Assembly: GCA_030704425.1 (NCBI GenBank)
Contig: JAPDHM010000001.1
Span: 1-64,000, forward strand
Source: Rhodobacteraceae bacterium IMCC1909
Lineage (GTDB): Bacteria; Pseudomonadota; Alphaproteobacteria; Rhodobacterales; Rhodobacteraceae
Reading direction: 5' to 3'
Length of the DNA: 64,000 nt
Both the position numbers and the translations under genes were made by a program. Of the stretch, positions 7,864 to 16,869 are shown piece after piece. The notes under the pieces are model-generated. The model was not told where the DNA came from. It did not search any database and saw only the letters and a list, made by a program, of their open reading frames with translations. Each line of letters opens with the position of its first letter. Within the stretch, counting starts at the first letter, position 1.

Positions 7864-8330
7864 GTGCGCAACCTAGAAATTGATTGCAAGGCGTAATTCA
7901 GACATTCGTGCGCCTTGCAGCATCAGTCCGATTGGGCTCGATACAGCTGTTCGCCGCGAAGATCACCAAGGTCCAGTTTGAGCGGTTAGCACATCTTCTA
8001 GCACTCGTAGACCATATGGTGGCCTCCTGCATCAGACGACAATGAATATCGCTTGTGTCGGTGTGTTGACTGATGCCTTGCTAGGGAACCAATGTCCGTG
8101 TGGGGGCACCACTTAAATCAATAACTTAAAAGATAAACATCTGAGCCCATTTTTATTTTGGATTACAAATGGGTTACAAAAAACATCTGTTTGACAGTAA
8201 ATTAGGGCTTTTTAATACGATCAGGCAGGTCAAAATCCATATCGCATATAAAACTGAAGCCTTGTTTAGTTCCGTACCTATGGCCCAGCGTCTGGTGTGC
8301 AGATACTTGACCGCTGAAAAGTAGGGGTTA
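7864..8330. other. Intergenic region without a recognisable gene
   Basis: No ORF with convincing family features. On the minus strand a 40-codon open stretch at about 8205-8330 reads HQTLGHRYGTKQGFSFI and ends in a stop. It may be the tail of a decayed gene, but I cannot identify it. The rest is AT-rich. Confidence 0.4.
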
Positions 8331-8595
8331 CTCCACCTAATCCTTACAGTTCACCCGCAGGACTATGGACCGGCCCCCCCTATCGTAGGGCCCCGCGTCT
8401 CGGACCACGGGCCTTTAGTGTTAGCGTTGTAAATTCATTCGGGGGCGGTTTTGTTTGGTAACGCCACCTCTACTCACGCTTCAATTTCAAGCTGAACCGC
8501 GCCGCTGCTCTCGCTGGGTTGCGTCAATTATTGAGCGCATAGATTCAGGCTGCACCAGTAATCCGATGCGAGTTCTCATGTCGTCTTACAGCATC
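8331..8595 (+). mobile_element. IS6-derived element, 3' part (copy A)
   Basis: Contains a GC-rich core (8361-8420) with GGCCCC/GGGCCCC inverted repeats, the shared block GCGTTGTAAATTCATTCGG, and the transposase C-terminal tail. That tail reads in frame FNFKLNRAAALA and ends at a TAG in AGCGCATAG. It finishes with the conserved right end GATGCGAGTTCTCAT and an ACAGCATCC terminus. Homologous to copies at 21030-21550 and 31451-31977. Confidence 0.65.
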
Positions 8596-8750
8596 CTTTT
8601 AATTAGTCTTACAGCACCATAGAGTCAGGTTTCGTGAAGCCCTATCGATCCGCGAGGTCTGCCATAAGAAAACGAGACTACAATTAAAGGGGCCTTCACG
8701 TATGATATGGGGGGCCTTTGGGCACCTTTGCAGTTAGATGGTGGGGTAGC

Positions 8751-9650
8751 ATGCAGTACAATCTGATAACTCTGAAAATGTTCTTGACCGTTGCCAGAAC
8801 GGGGAGCATTTCTCAAGCATCTGAAGCTGAGAACATAGCTGCTTCAGCCATTAGCAAACGCATCTCAGATTTAGAAGATCAGATTGGAACTCCACTGTTT
8901 TATCGGCAAACACGGGGGGTTGAGTTGACACCAGCGGGGCATGAACTCGCCCGGCATTCTTCGAACCTATTCCGATTGGTGGAACGTATGGAAAACCAGA
9001 TGCATGATTTTGCAACCGGAGCTAAAGGTTCAGTTCGTATTGCGGCAAATACATCAGCAATCACGCAATTTCTTCCTGAAGATCTGGCTGGTTTTGCAGA
9101 GAATTACCCAGATGTAAGGATTGACCTGAGTGAGAGAACCTCTGAGGAAATACTTGCCGCCGTACGAGATGGTTTGGCAGATCTAGGAATTTTTTCGGGG
9201 ATGGTCGAAGAACCAGAATTGGAGGTTCTTACCTATCGTCTTGATACATTGGTGGTGGTAATGGGCAAGGAGCATCCTTACCGGCCTGACCATCCGGTTA
9301 AATTCGCTGAGTTTGCCAAACTTGATATGGTGGGTTTGCAAAGTGGCAGCTCATTGCAGGCTTTTCTGGAGGTGTGTGCCGGTGAACAGGGGCTGACACT
9401 TAAAACGCGTGTTGAAACTCTTAGTTTTGATGGTGTGCGTCGGATGGTCGAAGCCGGTCTAGGTATCGCAGTGCTGCCACTCGGAGCCGTCGAACCTTAC
9501 CTCGAAAGTGCCCAGTTGCGGATGCAGGAAATTGATGAAGATTGGGCAGTTCGGACGCTTAAGCTTGCCGTTAAAGACTTGAGTGCAGTGTCTAACGCCG
9601 TTCGAGCCTTGGTGGAGCATCTGATCGCCCAAAATTTGACTGACAAATAG
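8751..9650 (+). CDS. LysR-family transcriptional regulator
   Basis: A 299-residue LysR regulator. The N-terminal winged HTH runs LKMFLTVARTGSISQASEAENIAASAISKR (landmark, residues 6-35), then FYRQTRGVELTPAGHELA. The C-terminal effector domain shows ADLGIFSGM and GLGIAVLPLGAV. The ATG at 8751 is chosen because it gives a standard length; an upstream in-frame TTG would add 11 odd residues. It lies about 200 bp before, and in the same direction as, the TRAP operon dctPQM and probably controls it and perhaps the facing catabolic operon, with an unknown coinducer. Confidence 0.88.
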   Translation: MQYNLITLKMFLTVARTGSISQASEAENIAASAISKRISDLEDQIGTPLFYRQTRGVELTPAGHELARHSSNLFRLVERMENQMHDFATGAKGSVRIAANTSAITQFLPEDLAGFAENYPDVRIDLSERTSEEILAAVRDGLADLGIFSGMVEEPELEVLTYRLDTLVVVMGKEHPYRPDHPVKFAEFAKLDMVGLQSGSSLQAFLEVCAGEQGLTLKTRVETLSFDGVRRMVEAGLGIAVLPLGAVEPYLESAQLRMQEIDEDWAVRTLKLAVKDLSAVSNAVRALVEHLIAQNLTDK

Positions 9651-9858
9651 TTCAACTTTTGTTTCCAATCGGTGTCAACCGCTACATTGGGGCATCACTG
9701 ACCGGCCAAAATTTGCCTTATTAACAGGTTTTTGCTCACTTTTTCATATTGCCATCCCTAACGGTGATACCCCCATTCGGAATTTGAGACTCCTGAAAGC
9801 GGTTATCCAAGCGTTACCCATAGTTTGTACTTCAAAAAAAACCCTATGGGAGGATAAG

Positions 9859-10899
9859 ATGAAAAGAACGTCCAGAGTAATTACCAGTGCTGCTATACTT
9901 GCTTGCGTTGTGGCCACAACGGCATACGCCGAAAAGATCAAAATTAATATGCCATCGACATTCGCTGGTTCACTAACTCAACTCGGTACAGCCGGTGTAC
10001 GATTTTCAGAAACTGTAAATTTGATCTCTGGTGGCGATATTGAGGTTAAATTCTATGATCCGAACGCTCTGATTCCACCATTAGAAATTTATGACAATGT
10101 ATCCACTGGAGCGGTGGATGCAGGTTGGTCAACCTCGGGTTATTGGGGGTCTAAAAACTCGGCCTTGAACTTGTTTGCTGCCGTACCTTTCGGTCCAGGC
10201 CCAGGTGAATATCTGGCATGGATGTGGAATGGGGACGGTGAAAAGCTTATGAACGAACTTTACCATCCCGTAGGCATCCACGGACAAGTTTGCGGCATCG
10301 TCTCGCCGGAAACCTCCGGCTGGTTTAAAGAAGAAATTAATTCAGCAGAGGACCTGGCAGGGTTGAAAATGCGCTTTTACGGCCTTGGTGCCTTGGTGAT
10401 GCAGAAAATGGGTGTCGACACCCAGCTTCTAGCCGGTGGCGACATCTATCCGGCGTTGGAGCGTGGCACCATCGATGCAACCGAATTCTCGATGCCTGCA
10501 ATCGACCAGAACCTTGGATTTTATAATCTGGCCAAACACAACTATTTTCCCGGTTGGCACCAACAGTCGACCATTCAGGAACTTCTTGTGAATAAGGCCG
10601 TTTGGGACGGCATGACGGATCAGCAACGTGCGATCATCACGACGGCATGCCGCGCGACTGTAGCAACACAGCTAGCAGAGGGTGAAGCCATTCAAGGCAA
10701 GGCGCTACTTGAAATGCGTGCTGAAGGTGTGACGACCCACCGTTGGCCAGATGAATTCCTCGACACGCTTGAGGCTGAATGGGACGGGATTGCAGTTGGG
10801 ATGGCTGCGGAAAATCCCGATTTTGACCGGGTGTGGAAGAACCTTCAGGCATTCCGTGCTGACTACAAAGTCTGGAAAGATCTGGCCTACCTCGATTGA
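9859..10899 (+). CDS. dctP: TRAP transporter substrate-binding protein DctP
   Basis: A 346-residue periplasmic binding protein of the DctP family (TRAP). The chosen ATG is preceded by GGGAGG and starts a signal peptide ending at TTAYA-EKIKI. Landmarks are FSETVNLISGGDIEVKFYD, TSGYWGSKNS, GLKMRFYGLGALVMQKMG and the canonical ERGTIDATEFS, which contributes to carboxylate binding. The overall pattern resembles binding proteins for 2-oxo or hydroxy monocarboxylates (TakP-like) more than C4-dicarboxylates, but the ligand cannot be fixed. A strong hairpin directly follows the gene, and dctQ and dctM lie downstream. Confidence 0.9.
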   Translation: MKRTSRVITSAAILACVVATTAYAEKIKINMPSTFAGSLTQLGTAGVRFSETVNLISGGDIEVKFYDPNALIPPLEIYDNVSTGAVDAGWSTSGYWGSKNSALNLFAAVPFGPGPGEYLAWMWNGDGEKLMNELYHPVGIHGQVCGIVSPETSGWFKEEINSAEDLAGLKMRFYGLGALVMQKMGVDTQLLAGGDIYPALERGTIDATEFSMPAIDQNLGFYNLAKHNYFPGWHQQSTIQELLVNKAVWDGMTDQQRAIITTACRATVATQLAEGEAIQGKALLEMRAEGVTTHRWPDEFLDTLEAEWDGIAVGMAAENPDFDRVWKNLQAFRADYKVWKDLAYLD

Positions 10900-10919
10900 T
10901 GGGCTGAGATTAATCAAAG

Positions 10920-10945
10920 AACCCGGCTGATAGTCAGCCGGGTTT
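10920..10945 (+). terminator. Hairpin between dctP and dctQ (attenuating terminator)
   Basis: AACCCGGCTGA and TCAGCCGGGTT form a perfect 11-bp stem with a 3-base loop, followed by a short T-rich stretch (TTTACTCATTTTC). It is placed so as to stop or protect most dctP transcripts, giving more binding protein than membrane subunits. Confidence 0.75.
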
Positions 10946-10984
10946 ACTCATTTTCAACTCGAAAAACTAAGGAAGGGGTATCCA

Positions 10985-11548
10985 ATGGAAAGCGCTTTGA
11001 CGGTCAGCCGCGCAATCGACGCGTTTCTCTGGGTTATGGCCAAGATGGGCGCTTGGTGCGCGCTGCTTCTTGTACTCGTTGTCACCTATGACGTGACTAC
11101 ACGTTATCTGGGCGTACCCAAGGTGTTTGGATTGACCTCAACAATGTTGCAGGAATCGGAGTACTGGCTGCATAGCTTTCTGATCGTTTTGGTCGTGGGC
11201 TATGCCTATACAAAACAATCCCACGTGCGCATTGATTTGATCCGAGAGAATCTGTCGGACCGTACCAAGTACATGATCGAAGTGGCGGGCATCCTGCTTG
11301 CATTGATCCCCTATTCCTTTCTGGGGGCCTGGTTGTCCTGGCCCTATGTCGTTCGGTCTTTCACGTCGGGTGAGATTTCAAAATCTCAAACCGGTTTGAC
11401 AGACCTGTGGATCCTGAAAAGTGGGTTGATTATCCTGTTCGTTCTAATCGGACTGGCTGGGATATCCCAACTCATTAAGTCAATCGCAGGACTGGCCGGA
11501 AGGCTTCCTGATGACATGAAAGCAACGACAATCGGGGGTGGCCACTGA
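10985..11548 (+). CDS. dctQ: TRAP transporter small permease DctQ
   Basis: A 187-residue membrane protein with four hydrophobic segments (about residues 15-37, 60-80, 95-118 and 137-160), the standard layout of the small TRAP subunit. The family region is EYWLHSFLIVLVVGYAYTKQSHVRID, within which SHVRID before helix 3 is the usual conserved core. A good ribosome-binding site (GGAAGGGG) precedes the ATG. The stop overlaps the dctM start (TGATG). Confidence 0.88.
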   Translation: MESALTVSRAIDAFLWVMAKMGAWCALLLVLVVTYDVTTRYLGVPKVFGLTSTMLQESEYWLHSFLIVLVVGYAYTKQSHVRIDLIRENLSDRTKYMIEVAGILLALIPYSFLGAWLSWPYVVRSFTSGEISKSQTGLTDLWILKSGLIILFVLIGLAGISQLIKSIAGLAGRLPDDMKATTIGGGH

Positions 11549-13014
11549 TGGGCCTTATCGAACTCCTCCCGCTGTTGATGTTTGTTGCTCTTGCGTTCCT
11601 GCTGTTCAGCGGCTTTCCGGTAGCCTGGGTTCTGGGAGGCGTTGGTCTGGGCTTTGGCCTGATTGGTATTGTCGCAGATGAACTTAACTTCATTCAGTTC
11701 TCCACACTGCCGTCGCGTATTTTCGGCGGTGTCATGGAAAACCTTATCCTGACAGCGATACCGATGTTTGTGTTCATGGGCACGATGCTGGAGAAATCTG
11801 GAGTTGCGCGCGACCTTTTGAACTGCCTTCAAATTCTGATGCGGCGTGTTCCGGGCGGTCTTGCACTATCTGTGACCATCATGGGAACCATTCTGGCTGC
11901 GACCACCGGCATCATTGGGGCTTCTGTCATCATGATGAGCCTGCTGGCCCTGCCGATCATGGTCGAACGCAAATATGATCACGCCCTTGCAACCGGCACA
12001 ATTGCAGCCTCCGGGACGTTGGGCATTCTAATCCCGCCGTCCATCATGTTGGTGATCATGGCGGACTTGCTGTCACGTTCAGTGGGCAACTTGTTTGTGG
12101 CGGCGGTCTTCCCCGGCCTTATTCTGGCGACGCTTTATATGGGCTATATCGTCATTCGCTGTTGGATAAATCCGTCTTTGGCACCGCCAATATCTGAGGC
12201 TCTAGGCCCGCAAACGCGTGGTGGCATAGTGGTCATGATCCTGCGCAGCTTTGTCCCACCTGTCATCCTGATCGGCATGGTGCTTGGCTCGATCCTAGGG
12301 GGTGTTGCAACCCCGACAGAGGCGGCTGGCGTTGGGGCCTTAGGCGCGATCTTACTAGGGTTCTTCAATCTGGTGATCCTGCCCTCGATGGGTGTTAAGG
12401 ACTTCACACTTAAGGGGCCAGATGCCAGCACGCAATCTGCCACCGTTATTGCTACATCTTTGTGGAGAAAGCTGGTGCAGTTCGAACGCACGGTGTCCGG
12501 CGTGGTTGACAGTACGGCACAAACCAATGCGATGATCTTCGGCCTGTTCGTCGGCGCGACCTTCTTTAGCTACATCTTCCGCGCGCTTGGAGGTGATGAT
12601 CTGGTGATCAGTACTGTTGAGGCGATGGGTCTTGGCCCATGGGGTTTGTTATTCCTACTGCTTGGTTTGGTCTTTGTGTTGGGGTTTTTCTTTGACTGGA
12701 TCGAGATCACGCTGATCGTGCTGCCCGTCTTCGCACCCATTATCGCACAATTGGATTTTGGCGATCATGTCTCGCGATTTGATGTCGTGTATTGGTTCGC
12801 AATCCTGATTGCCATCAACCTGCAAACCTCGTTCTTGACGCCGCCCTTTGGTTTTGCGCTCTTTTACCTTAAGGCGGTTGCGCCGTCGGAAGTAAAGATC
12901 CAACAGATCTATCGTGGCATCATCCCATTTGTGATATTGCAACTGTTTGGTCTGACACTAGTGATCCTGTTTCCAGAGATCGCGCTTTGGCTTCCCAGAG
13001 TGCTGCTCAACTAA
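11548..13014 (+). CDS. dctM: TRAP transporter large permease DctM
   Basis: A 488-residue polytopic protein with 12 or more membrane segments that forms the sodium-coupled channel of the TRAP system. Typical DctM stretches are AIPMFVFMGTMLEKSG, the glycine-rich ATTGIIGASVIMMSLLALP, TIAASGTLGILIPPSI and GVATPTEAAGVGALGA. The length is above the usual 425-440 residues because of a longer central loop (about 285-330), a feature of the longer DctM subgroup that accompanies TakP-like binding proteins. It is followed by a hairpin and then a LysE-type gene. Confidence 0.9.
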   Translation: MGLIELLPLLMFVALAFLLFSGFPVAWVLGGVGLGFGLIGIVADELNFIQFSTLPSRIFGGVMENLILTAIPMFVFMGTMLEKSGVARDLLNCLQILMRRVPGGLALSVTIMGTILAATTGIIGASVIMMSLLALPIMVERKYDHALATGTIAASGTLGILIPPSIMLVIMADLLSRSVGNLFVAAVFPGLILATLYMGYIVIRCWINPSLAPPISEALGPQTRGGIVVMILRSFVPPVILIGMVLGSILGGVATPTEAAGVGALGAILLGFFNLVILPSMGVKDFTLKGPDASTQSATVIATSLWRKLVQFERTVSGVVDSTAQTNAMIFGLFVGATFFSYIFRALGGDDLVISTVEAMGLGPWGLLFLLLGLVFVLGFFFDWIEITLIVLPVFAPIIAQLDFGDHVSRFDVVYWFAILIAINLQTSFLTPPFGFALFYLKAVAPSEVKIQQIYRGIIPFVILQLFGLTLVILFPEIALWLPRVLLN

Positions 13015-13034
13015 ACATATGATTGATTATATTT

Positions 13035-13064
13035 GGCAGGTGCGGCACCGTTGCGGCACCTGCC
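13035..13064 (+). terminator. Hairpin after dctM
   Basis: GGCAGGTGC and GCACCTGCC pair perfectly across a 12-base loop and are followed by TTGTCGTTT. The U-tract is imperfect. It lies 20 bp past the dctM stop and just before the first plausible start of the LysE gene, so it is either the end of the TRAP operon or an attenuator before lysE. Confidence 0.6.
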
Positions 13065-13073
13065 TTGTCGTTT

Positions 13074-13676
13074 GTGAGAAAGCTATTGATAGCCGAAACT
13101 CTTCCATTGTTTCTGTTTGTACTGGCTGGGTTGTTTTCGCCTGGCCCGAATGTCGTCATGTTGACCGCATCGGGTGCAAGGTTCGGGTTCAGGGCTACGG
13201 TTCCACACCTGCTGGGCGTTCCGTTTGGGACTGGCATGTTGGCCGCTGGAAGCGCGCTTGGGCTGAGCACACTTTTGTTGACCTTACCGGCACTAAAACT
13301 GCTGTTTCAAATAGGGGCCGCTCTTTGGATTTTGTGGCTGTCATGGCAGACAGCCTTGGCAGGGCGCACCGAAAGAACACAAGACCATGGGTGCCCATTT
13401 ACTTTTCGTCAGGCAGTTCTGTTTCAGGCCGTAAATCCCAAAGTCTGGGCGATCACGCTTGCGGCCTCAGCAGGATTTGGCATTGGGCTTGCCCCCCATC
13501 AAGAAGCACTGCGCTTGTTCGTTGTTTTCGCGGGCATCAATTTGGGTGTGTGCCTGTTTTGGACAACACTTGGCCATTTGCTTTCTGATTTCTTGCGTTA
13601 CGAAAATGTTTGGCGCGCTTTTATGACTTTGATGGCCGCATTGATGGCCAGCACAGTCATTCTGATATTTGCTTAA
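13074..13676 (+). CDS. LysE/RhtB-family amino-acid or metabolite exporter
   Basis: About 200 residues with five to six hydrophobic segments. It shows the family N-terminus LFLFVLAGLFSPGPNVVML (SPGPN is the hallmark) and the middle motif FRQAVLFQAVNPKVW. LysE/RhtB proteins export small amphiphilic molecules. The start is uncertain. The frame is open from a TTG at 13023, but that start would lie inside the dctM hairpin. GTG 13074 gives the usual short lead before the first helix, though without a visible ribosome-binding site. It runs convergent with the aldehyde dehydrogenase, 13 bp apart. Confidence 0.78.
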   Translation: MRKLLIAETLPLFLFVLAGLFSPGPNVVMLTASGARFGFRATVPHLLGVPFGTGMLAAGSALGLSTLLLTLPALKLLFQIGAALWILWLSWQTALAGRTERTQDHGCPFTFRQAVLFQAVNPKVWAITLAASAGFGIGLAPHQEALRLFVVFAGINLGVCLFWTTLGHLLSDFLRYENVWRAFMTLMAALMASTVILIFA

Positions 13677-13689
13677 ACGCGACATCGGA

Positions 13690-15168
13690 TTAGCGCATGA
13701 TGAAGGGATTGGCGACCGCGGAAGCCGTTGAAATCATAATGCTCTTGGTTTGTAGATACTGGTAAATCGCGTTCTGGCCGTTCTCACGACCCAGTCCGGA
13801 ATTCTTGTAACCGCCCAGCGGGGTCATGTAGCTGATCACGCGGTAGGTGTTTGCCCAAATGGTCCCCGCCTGAAGTCGTTCCGAGAAATGTTTGATCTTG
13901 CGAATGTCCTGCGTCCATACCCCCGCAGCAAGGCCATAACTGCTGTCATTGGCGATGCTCAGCGCTTCATCAGCGCTGTCAAAGGGAATGACAGACAGAA
14001 CTGGGCCAAATACCTCTTCCTGTGCAATGCGCATGTCGTTGCGTACTCCGCCAAAGATGGTGGGTTCCACAAACCAGCCATTCCCCAACTCTGGCCGGTC
14101 GGGTCTGCGGCCGCCCATCAGGGTCTCCGCGCCTTCGCCTTTGGCGACGTCGATGTAGCCCAGAACCTTTTCCAGTTGTTGCTCGGTCGTGACCGGACCC
14201 ACCTGGGTGTCAGTATCCATCGGGTCACCTATCCGCGCGGTTCTGGCGAGCTTCAGTAATTTGTCGAGGAACGCGTCATGGACACTGTGCTCGACCAACA
14301 GGCGTGATCCGGCGATGCATGTTTGGCCCGAGGCGGCGAAAATGCCCGAGATTACGCCGTTTACAGCATTGTCCATTTCAGCATCGGCAAAGACGATATT
14401 GGGGGATTTTCCACCCAGTTCCAGCGTCACCTTCTTGAACGTCCGCGCGGCGACCTCTGAGATAAGCCTTCCTGTCTTTTCAGAACCGGTGAAGGCCACT
14501 TTGGCGACATCTTCATGTTCGACTAGGCTGGCACCGACTTCTGCACCAAATCCTGTCACCACGTTGAATACACCTTTGGGCAAGCCAACCTGATCCACGA
14601 TCTTTGCCAGTTCCAATGTCGAGGCCGAGGTGAATTCCGACGGCTTCGCGATAAACGTATTGCCAGCCGCCAACGCCGGAGCGAGTTTGTAGGCCAACAA
14701 CAACAACGGCGAATTCCACGCGGTGACACCAACACAGACACCCAGAGGCTCATAACGGGTGAAGTTCAGCATATCGGGTTTATCAATTGGGATTACGCTG
14801 CCTTCGATTTTGTCGGCAAGACCCGCGTAGTAATAGAACCACTCGGGCACGTATTTCAGCTGAAAGAACATTTCGTTGAACAGTTTGCCGTTGTCCTGAA
14901 CCTCGGTGCGGGCCAGCGCCTCGGCGTTATCGGCAATCAGGTCACCCAGCTTGCGCAACAAATGTCCGCGATTGGTGGCCGTCATGCCCGTCCAATCGTC
15001 CGAGCGAAAGGCACGTATCGCCGCTGCAACAGCGTGATCTGAATCCTCTTGCTGCCCACGAGGGATCACGGCCCAAGGCGCACCCGTGTAGGGGTTCTTG
15101 CTTTCGAATGTCTCTTTGCCCGCGGCATCTGTCCACGCGCCGTCGATATACATCTGGTAGGTTTTCAT
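13690..15168 (-). CDS. NAD(P)-dependent aldehyde dehydrogenase
   Basis: A 492-residue ALDH-superfamily enzyme that oxidises an aldehyde to the acid. Seen are the cofactor and substrate-pocket region TAWNSPLLLLAYKLAPALAAGN (landmark only), VAFTGSEKTGR, the general base Glu in LELGGKSPN (about residue 255) and the nucleophile Cys in SGQTCIAGSRLL (about 290). The PLGGYKNSGLGRENG end is typical of betaine- or hydroxymuconic-type ALDHs. It is the last gene of a leftward operon, 24 bp after the GMC alcohol dehydrogenase, so it probably oxidises that enzyme's aldehyde product. Confidence 0.9.
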   Translation of the reverse strand: MKTYQMYIDGAWTDAAGKETFESKNPYTGAPWAVIPRGQQEDSDHAVAAAIRAFRSDDWTGMTATNRGHLLRKLGDLIADNAEALARTEVQDNGKLFNEMFFQLKYVPEWFYYYAGLADKIEGSVIPIDKPDMLNFTRYEPLGVCVGVTAWNSPLLLLAYKLAPALAAGNTFIAKPSEFTSASTLELAKIVDQVGLPKGVFNVVTGFGAEVGASLVEHEDVAKVAFTGSEKTGRLISEVAARTFKKVTLELGGKSPNIVFADAEMDNAVNGVISGIFAASGQTCIAGSRLLVEHSVHDAFLDKLLKLARTARIGDPMDTDTQVGPVTTEQQLEKVLGYIDVAKGEGAETLMGGRRPDRPELGNGWFVEPTIFGGVRNDMRIAQEEVFGPVLSVIPFDSADEALSIANDSSYGLAAGVWTQDIRKIKHFSERLQAGTIWANTYRVISYMTPLGGYKNSGLGRENGQNAIYQYLQTKSIMISTASAVANPFIMR

Positions 15169-15192
15169 GTATTCTCTCCGATTGAAAACCCG

Positions 15193-16830
15193 TCAGAGGT
15201 CCGCGGGTTTAAGTGTTTTGCCCAGGATCATGTCAGCGGCTTTTTCCGCGACCATCATCACAGGTGCATTGGTGTTGCCTGAAGGCATGACAGGCATGAC
15301 CGAGGCATCCGCGACGCGCAGCCCCTGCAGGCCACGCACTCGAAGCTGGCTGTCGACGACGGCACCCGGATCCCCATCTGGCCCCATTCGAGCAGTTCCG
15401 ATCATGTGGTAGACCGTGATGCCCTCGCGCCGCGCCCAATCCAGTAACTCGTCATCGCTTTGCAGATCTTGATCAGGGTTGGTTTTGCCTGTCAGCCAAG
15501 GCTGCAGAGGCGCTGTTGTCATCAGCTTGCGCCCCAAGTGGATCGAGCGCAGCAGCACCTGCTGATCGCGCGGATCAGAAAGGTAGTTCGGATTTATCTC
15601 TGGCGGATCAAACGGATTGCGCGACACAGGTCGTACATAACCATGGCTTTCTGGACGCATTTGCCAGACGCCAACAGTCATCCCCGGCATATTGTCCAAT
15701 AGGCCAACGGTACCTTCGCGGAAGCTGGCAGGCGTCATCACATATTCAAGATCCGGGGTTTCCAGCGCATCTGAGGATTTCCAGAACAGATGTGTCAGAG
15801 ATGGACTGACAGACAACAGGCTGGGACGGCCCCATAGCCATTTCACAACCTCAAGCCCCAACGGGAGACCCCGCGCCATTGAATTGAAAGTTTTGACGCC
15901 CTTCAGGGTCGATACCATGCGCACGCCATAGTGGTCGCGCAGATTATTACCGACGCCGAGTAGATCGACCCGTACCTTAATGCCCAGATCGCCAAGAACT
16001 TCGGCAGGACCAATGCCTGATAATTGCAGCAGTTTGGGCGTGTTCAGCGCTCCTGCACACAAGATCACCTCGCGCCGTGCACGCACCTCAACTGCATTGC
16101 CCTCGCGCCCGTCGCGCAGATATCGCACACCATTGGCACGGGTGCCCTCGAACAAAATTTCAACCACCTGCGCATTAGTGTGTATATCAACATTGGGCCG
16201 CTTGCGGGCTGGACGCAAAAACGCTTTGGCCGCGCTATAGCGATAGCCTTTGTGGATAGTGCGCTGGAAATACCCGGTTCCAGCCTGATCGCCACTGTTA
16301 TAGTCAGGATTGCGCGGGATGCCCATTTGGGCGGCACCTTTAATAAACGCCTCACAGACGGGATGGATCAGATCTAGATCGGTGATCGGCATTTCACCGT
16401 CGCGTCCACGCACCGCGTCGTCACCTGGCCCAATGCGCCGCTCGGAGCGTTTAAAATAGGGCAGTACATCGCCGTAACTCCAACCCGTGTTGCCCATCTG
16501 CGCCCAGTTGTCGTAGTCCGCACTTTGACCGCGCACATAATTCAATCCGTTGATAGAACTCGACCCGCCAAGCACACGGCCCTGCGGTAAGGGGAAGCTT
16601 CGGTTTGCGGTTGCAAGTTCTGGTTTGGATTTAAAGTTCCATGTCATTTTGGGTGAGTAAATGTTCTTGATGTACCCAGCAGGGATATGGATGAACGGAT
16701 GTCGATCCTTGGGGCCTGCCTCAAGCAAACAGACCGAAGCTCCATCTGCACTCAGACGGTTCACCATGATCGACCCAGCAGTGCCACCGCCGACAACTAT
16801 ATAATCAAAGGTATCTGCCTTACTGGCCAT
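15193..16830 (-). CDS. GMC-family FAD alcohol dehydrogenase (choline-dehydrogenase-like)
   Basis: A 545-residue flavoprotein. The N-terminal Rossmann motif VVGGGTAGSIMVNRL binds FAD. The GMC signatures GRVLGGSSSINGLNYVRG and GALNTPKLLQLSGIGP are present. The catalytic end shows HMIGTARMG and PSGNTNAPVMMVAEKAAD. Such enzymes oxidise primary alcohols (choline, polyethylene glycol, polyols) and pass electrons to quinones. There is no signal peptide. It is paired with the ALDH downstream, giving an alcohol to aldehyde to acid step in this operon. It resembles BetA, but the rest of the operon does not suit choline oxidation, so I leave the symbol blank. Confidence 0.88.
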   Translation of the reverse strand: MASKADTFDYIVVGGGTAGSIMVNRLSADGASVCLLEAGPKDRHPFIHIPAGYIKNIYSPKMTWNFKSKPELATANRSFPLPQGRVLGGSSSINGLNYVRGQSADYDNWAQMGNTGWSYGDVLPYFKRSERRIGPGDDAVRGRDGEMPITDLDLIHPVCEAFIKGAAQMGIPRNPDYNSGDQAGTGYFQRTIHKGYRYSAAKAFLRPARKRPNVDIHTNAQVVEILFEGTRANGVRYLRDGREGNAVEVRARREVILCAGALNTPKLLQLSGIGPAEVLGDLGIKVRVDLLGVGNNLRDHYGVRMVSTLKGVKTFNSMARGLPLGLEVVKWLWGRPSLLSVSPSLTHLFWKSSDALETPDLEYVMTPASFREGTVGLLDNMPGMTVGVWQMRPESHGYVRPVSRNPFDPPEINPNYLSDPRDQQVLLRSIHLGRKLMTTAPLQPWLTGKTNPDQDLQSDDELLDWARREGITVYHMIGTARMGPDGDPGAVVDSQLRVRGLQGLRVADASVMPVMPSGNTNAPVMMVAEKAADMILGKTLKPADL

Positions 16831-16869
16831 GATAGCTCCTGATCATGACATATGCGGTGCTCAACCTTC

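Noticed and set aside
11386-11832. 148-codon minus-strand frame across dctQ/dctM
   Set aside because: Antisense to two well-supported TRAP genes; no motif.
15193-16830. Choline dehydrogenase BetA with BetB (glycine-betaine synthesis)
   Set aside because: The operon also holds a sugar-acid-type dehydratase, a HIBADH-like enzyme and a COG4091 enzyme and lacks betI and choline transporters, so a betA/betB call is not supported.
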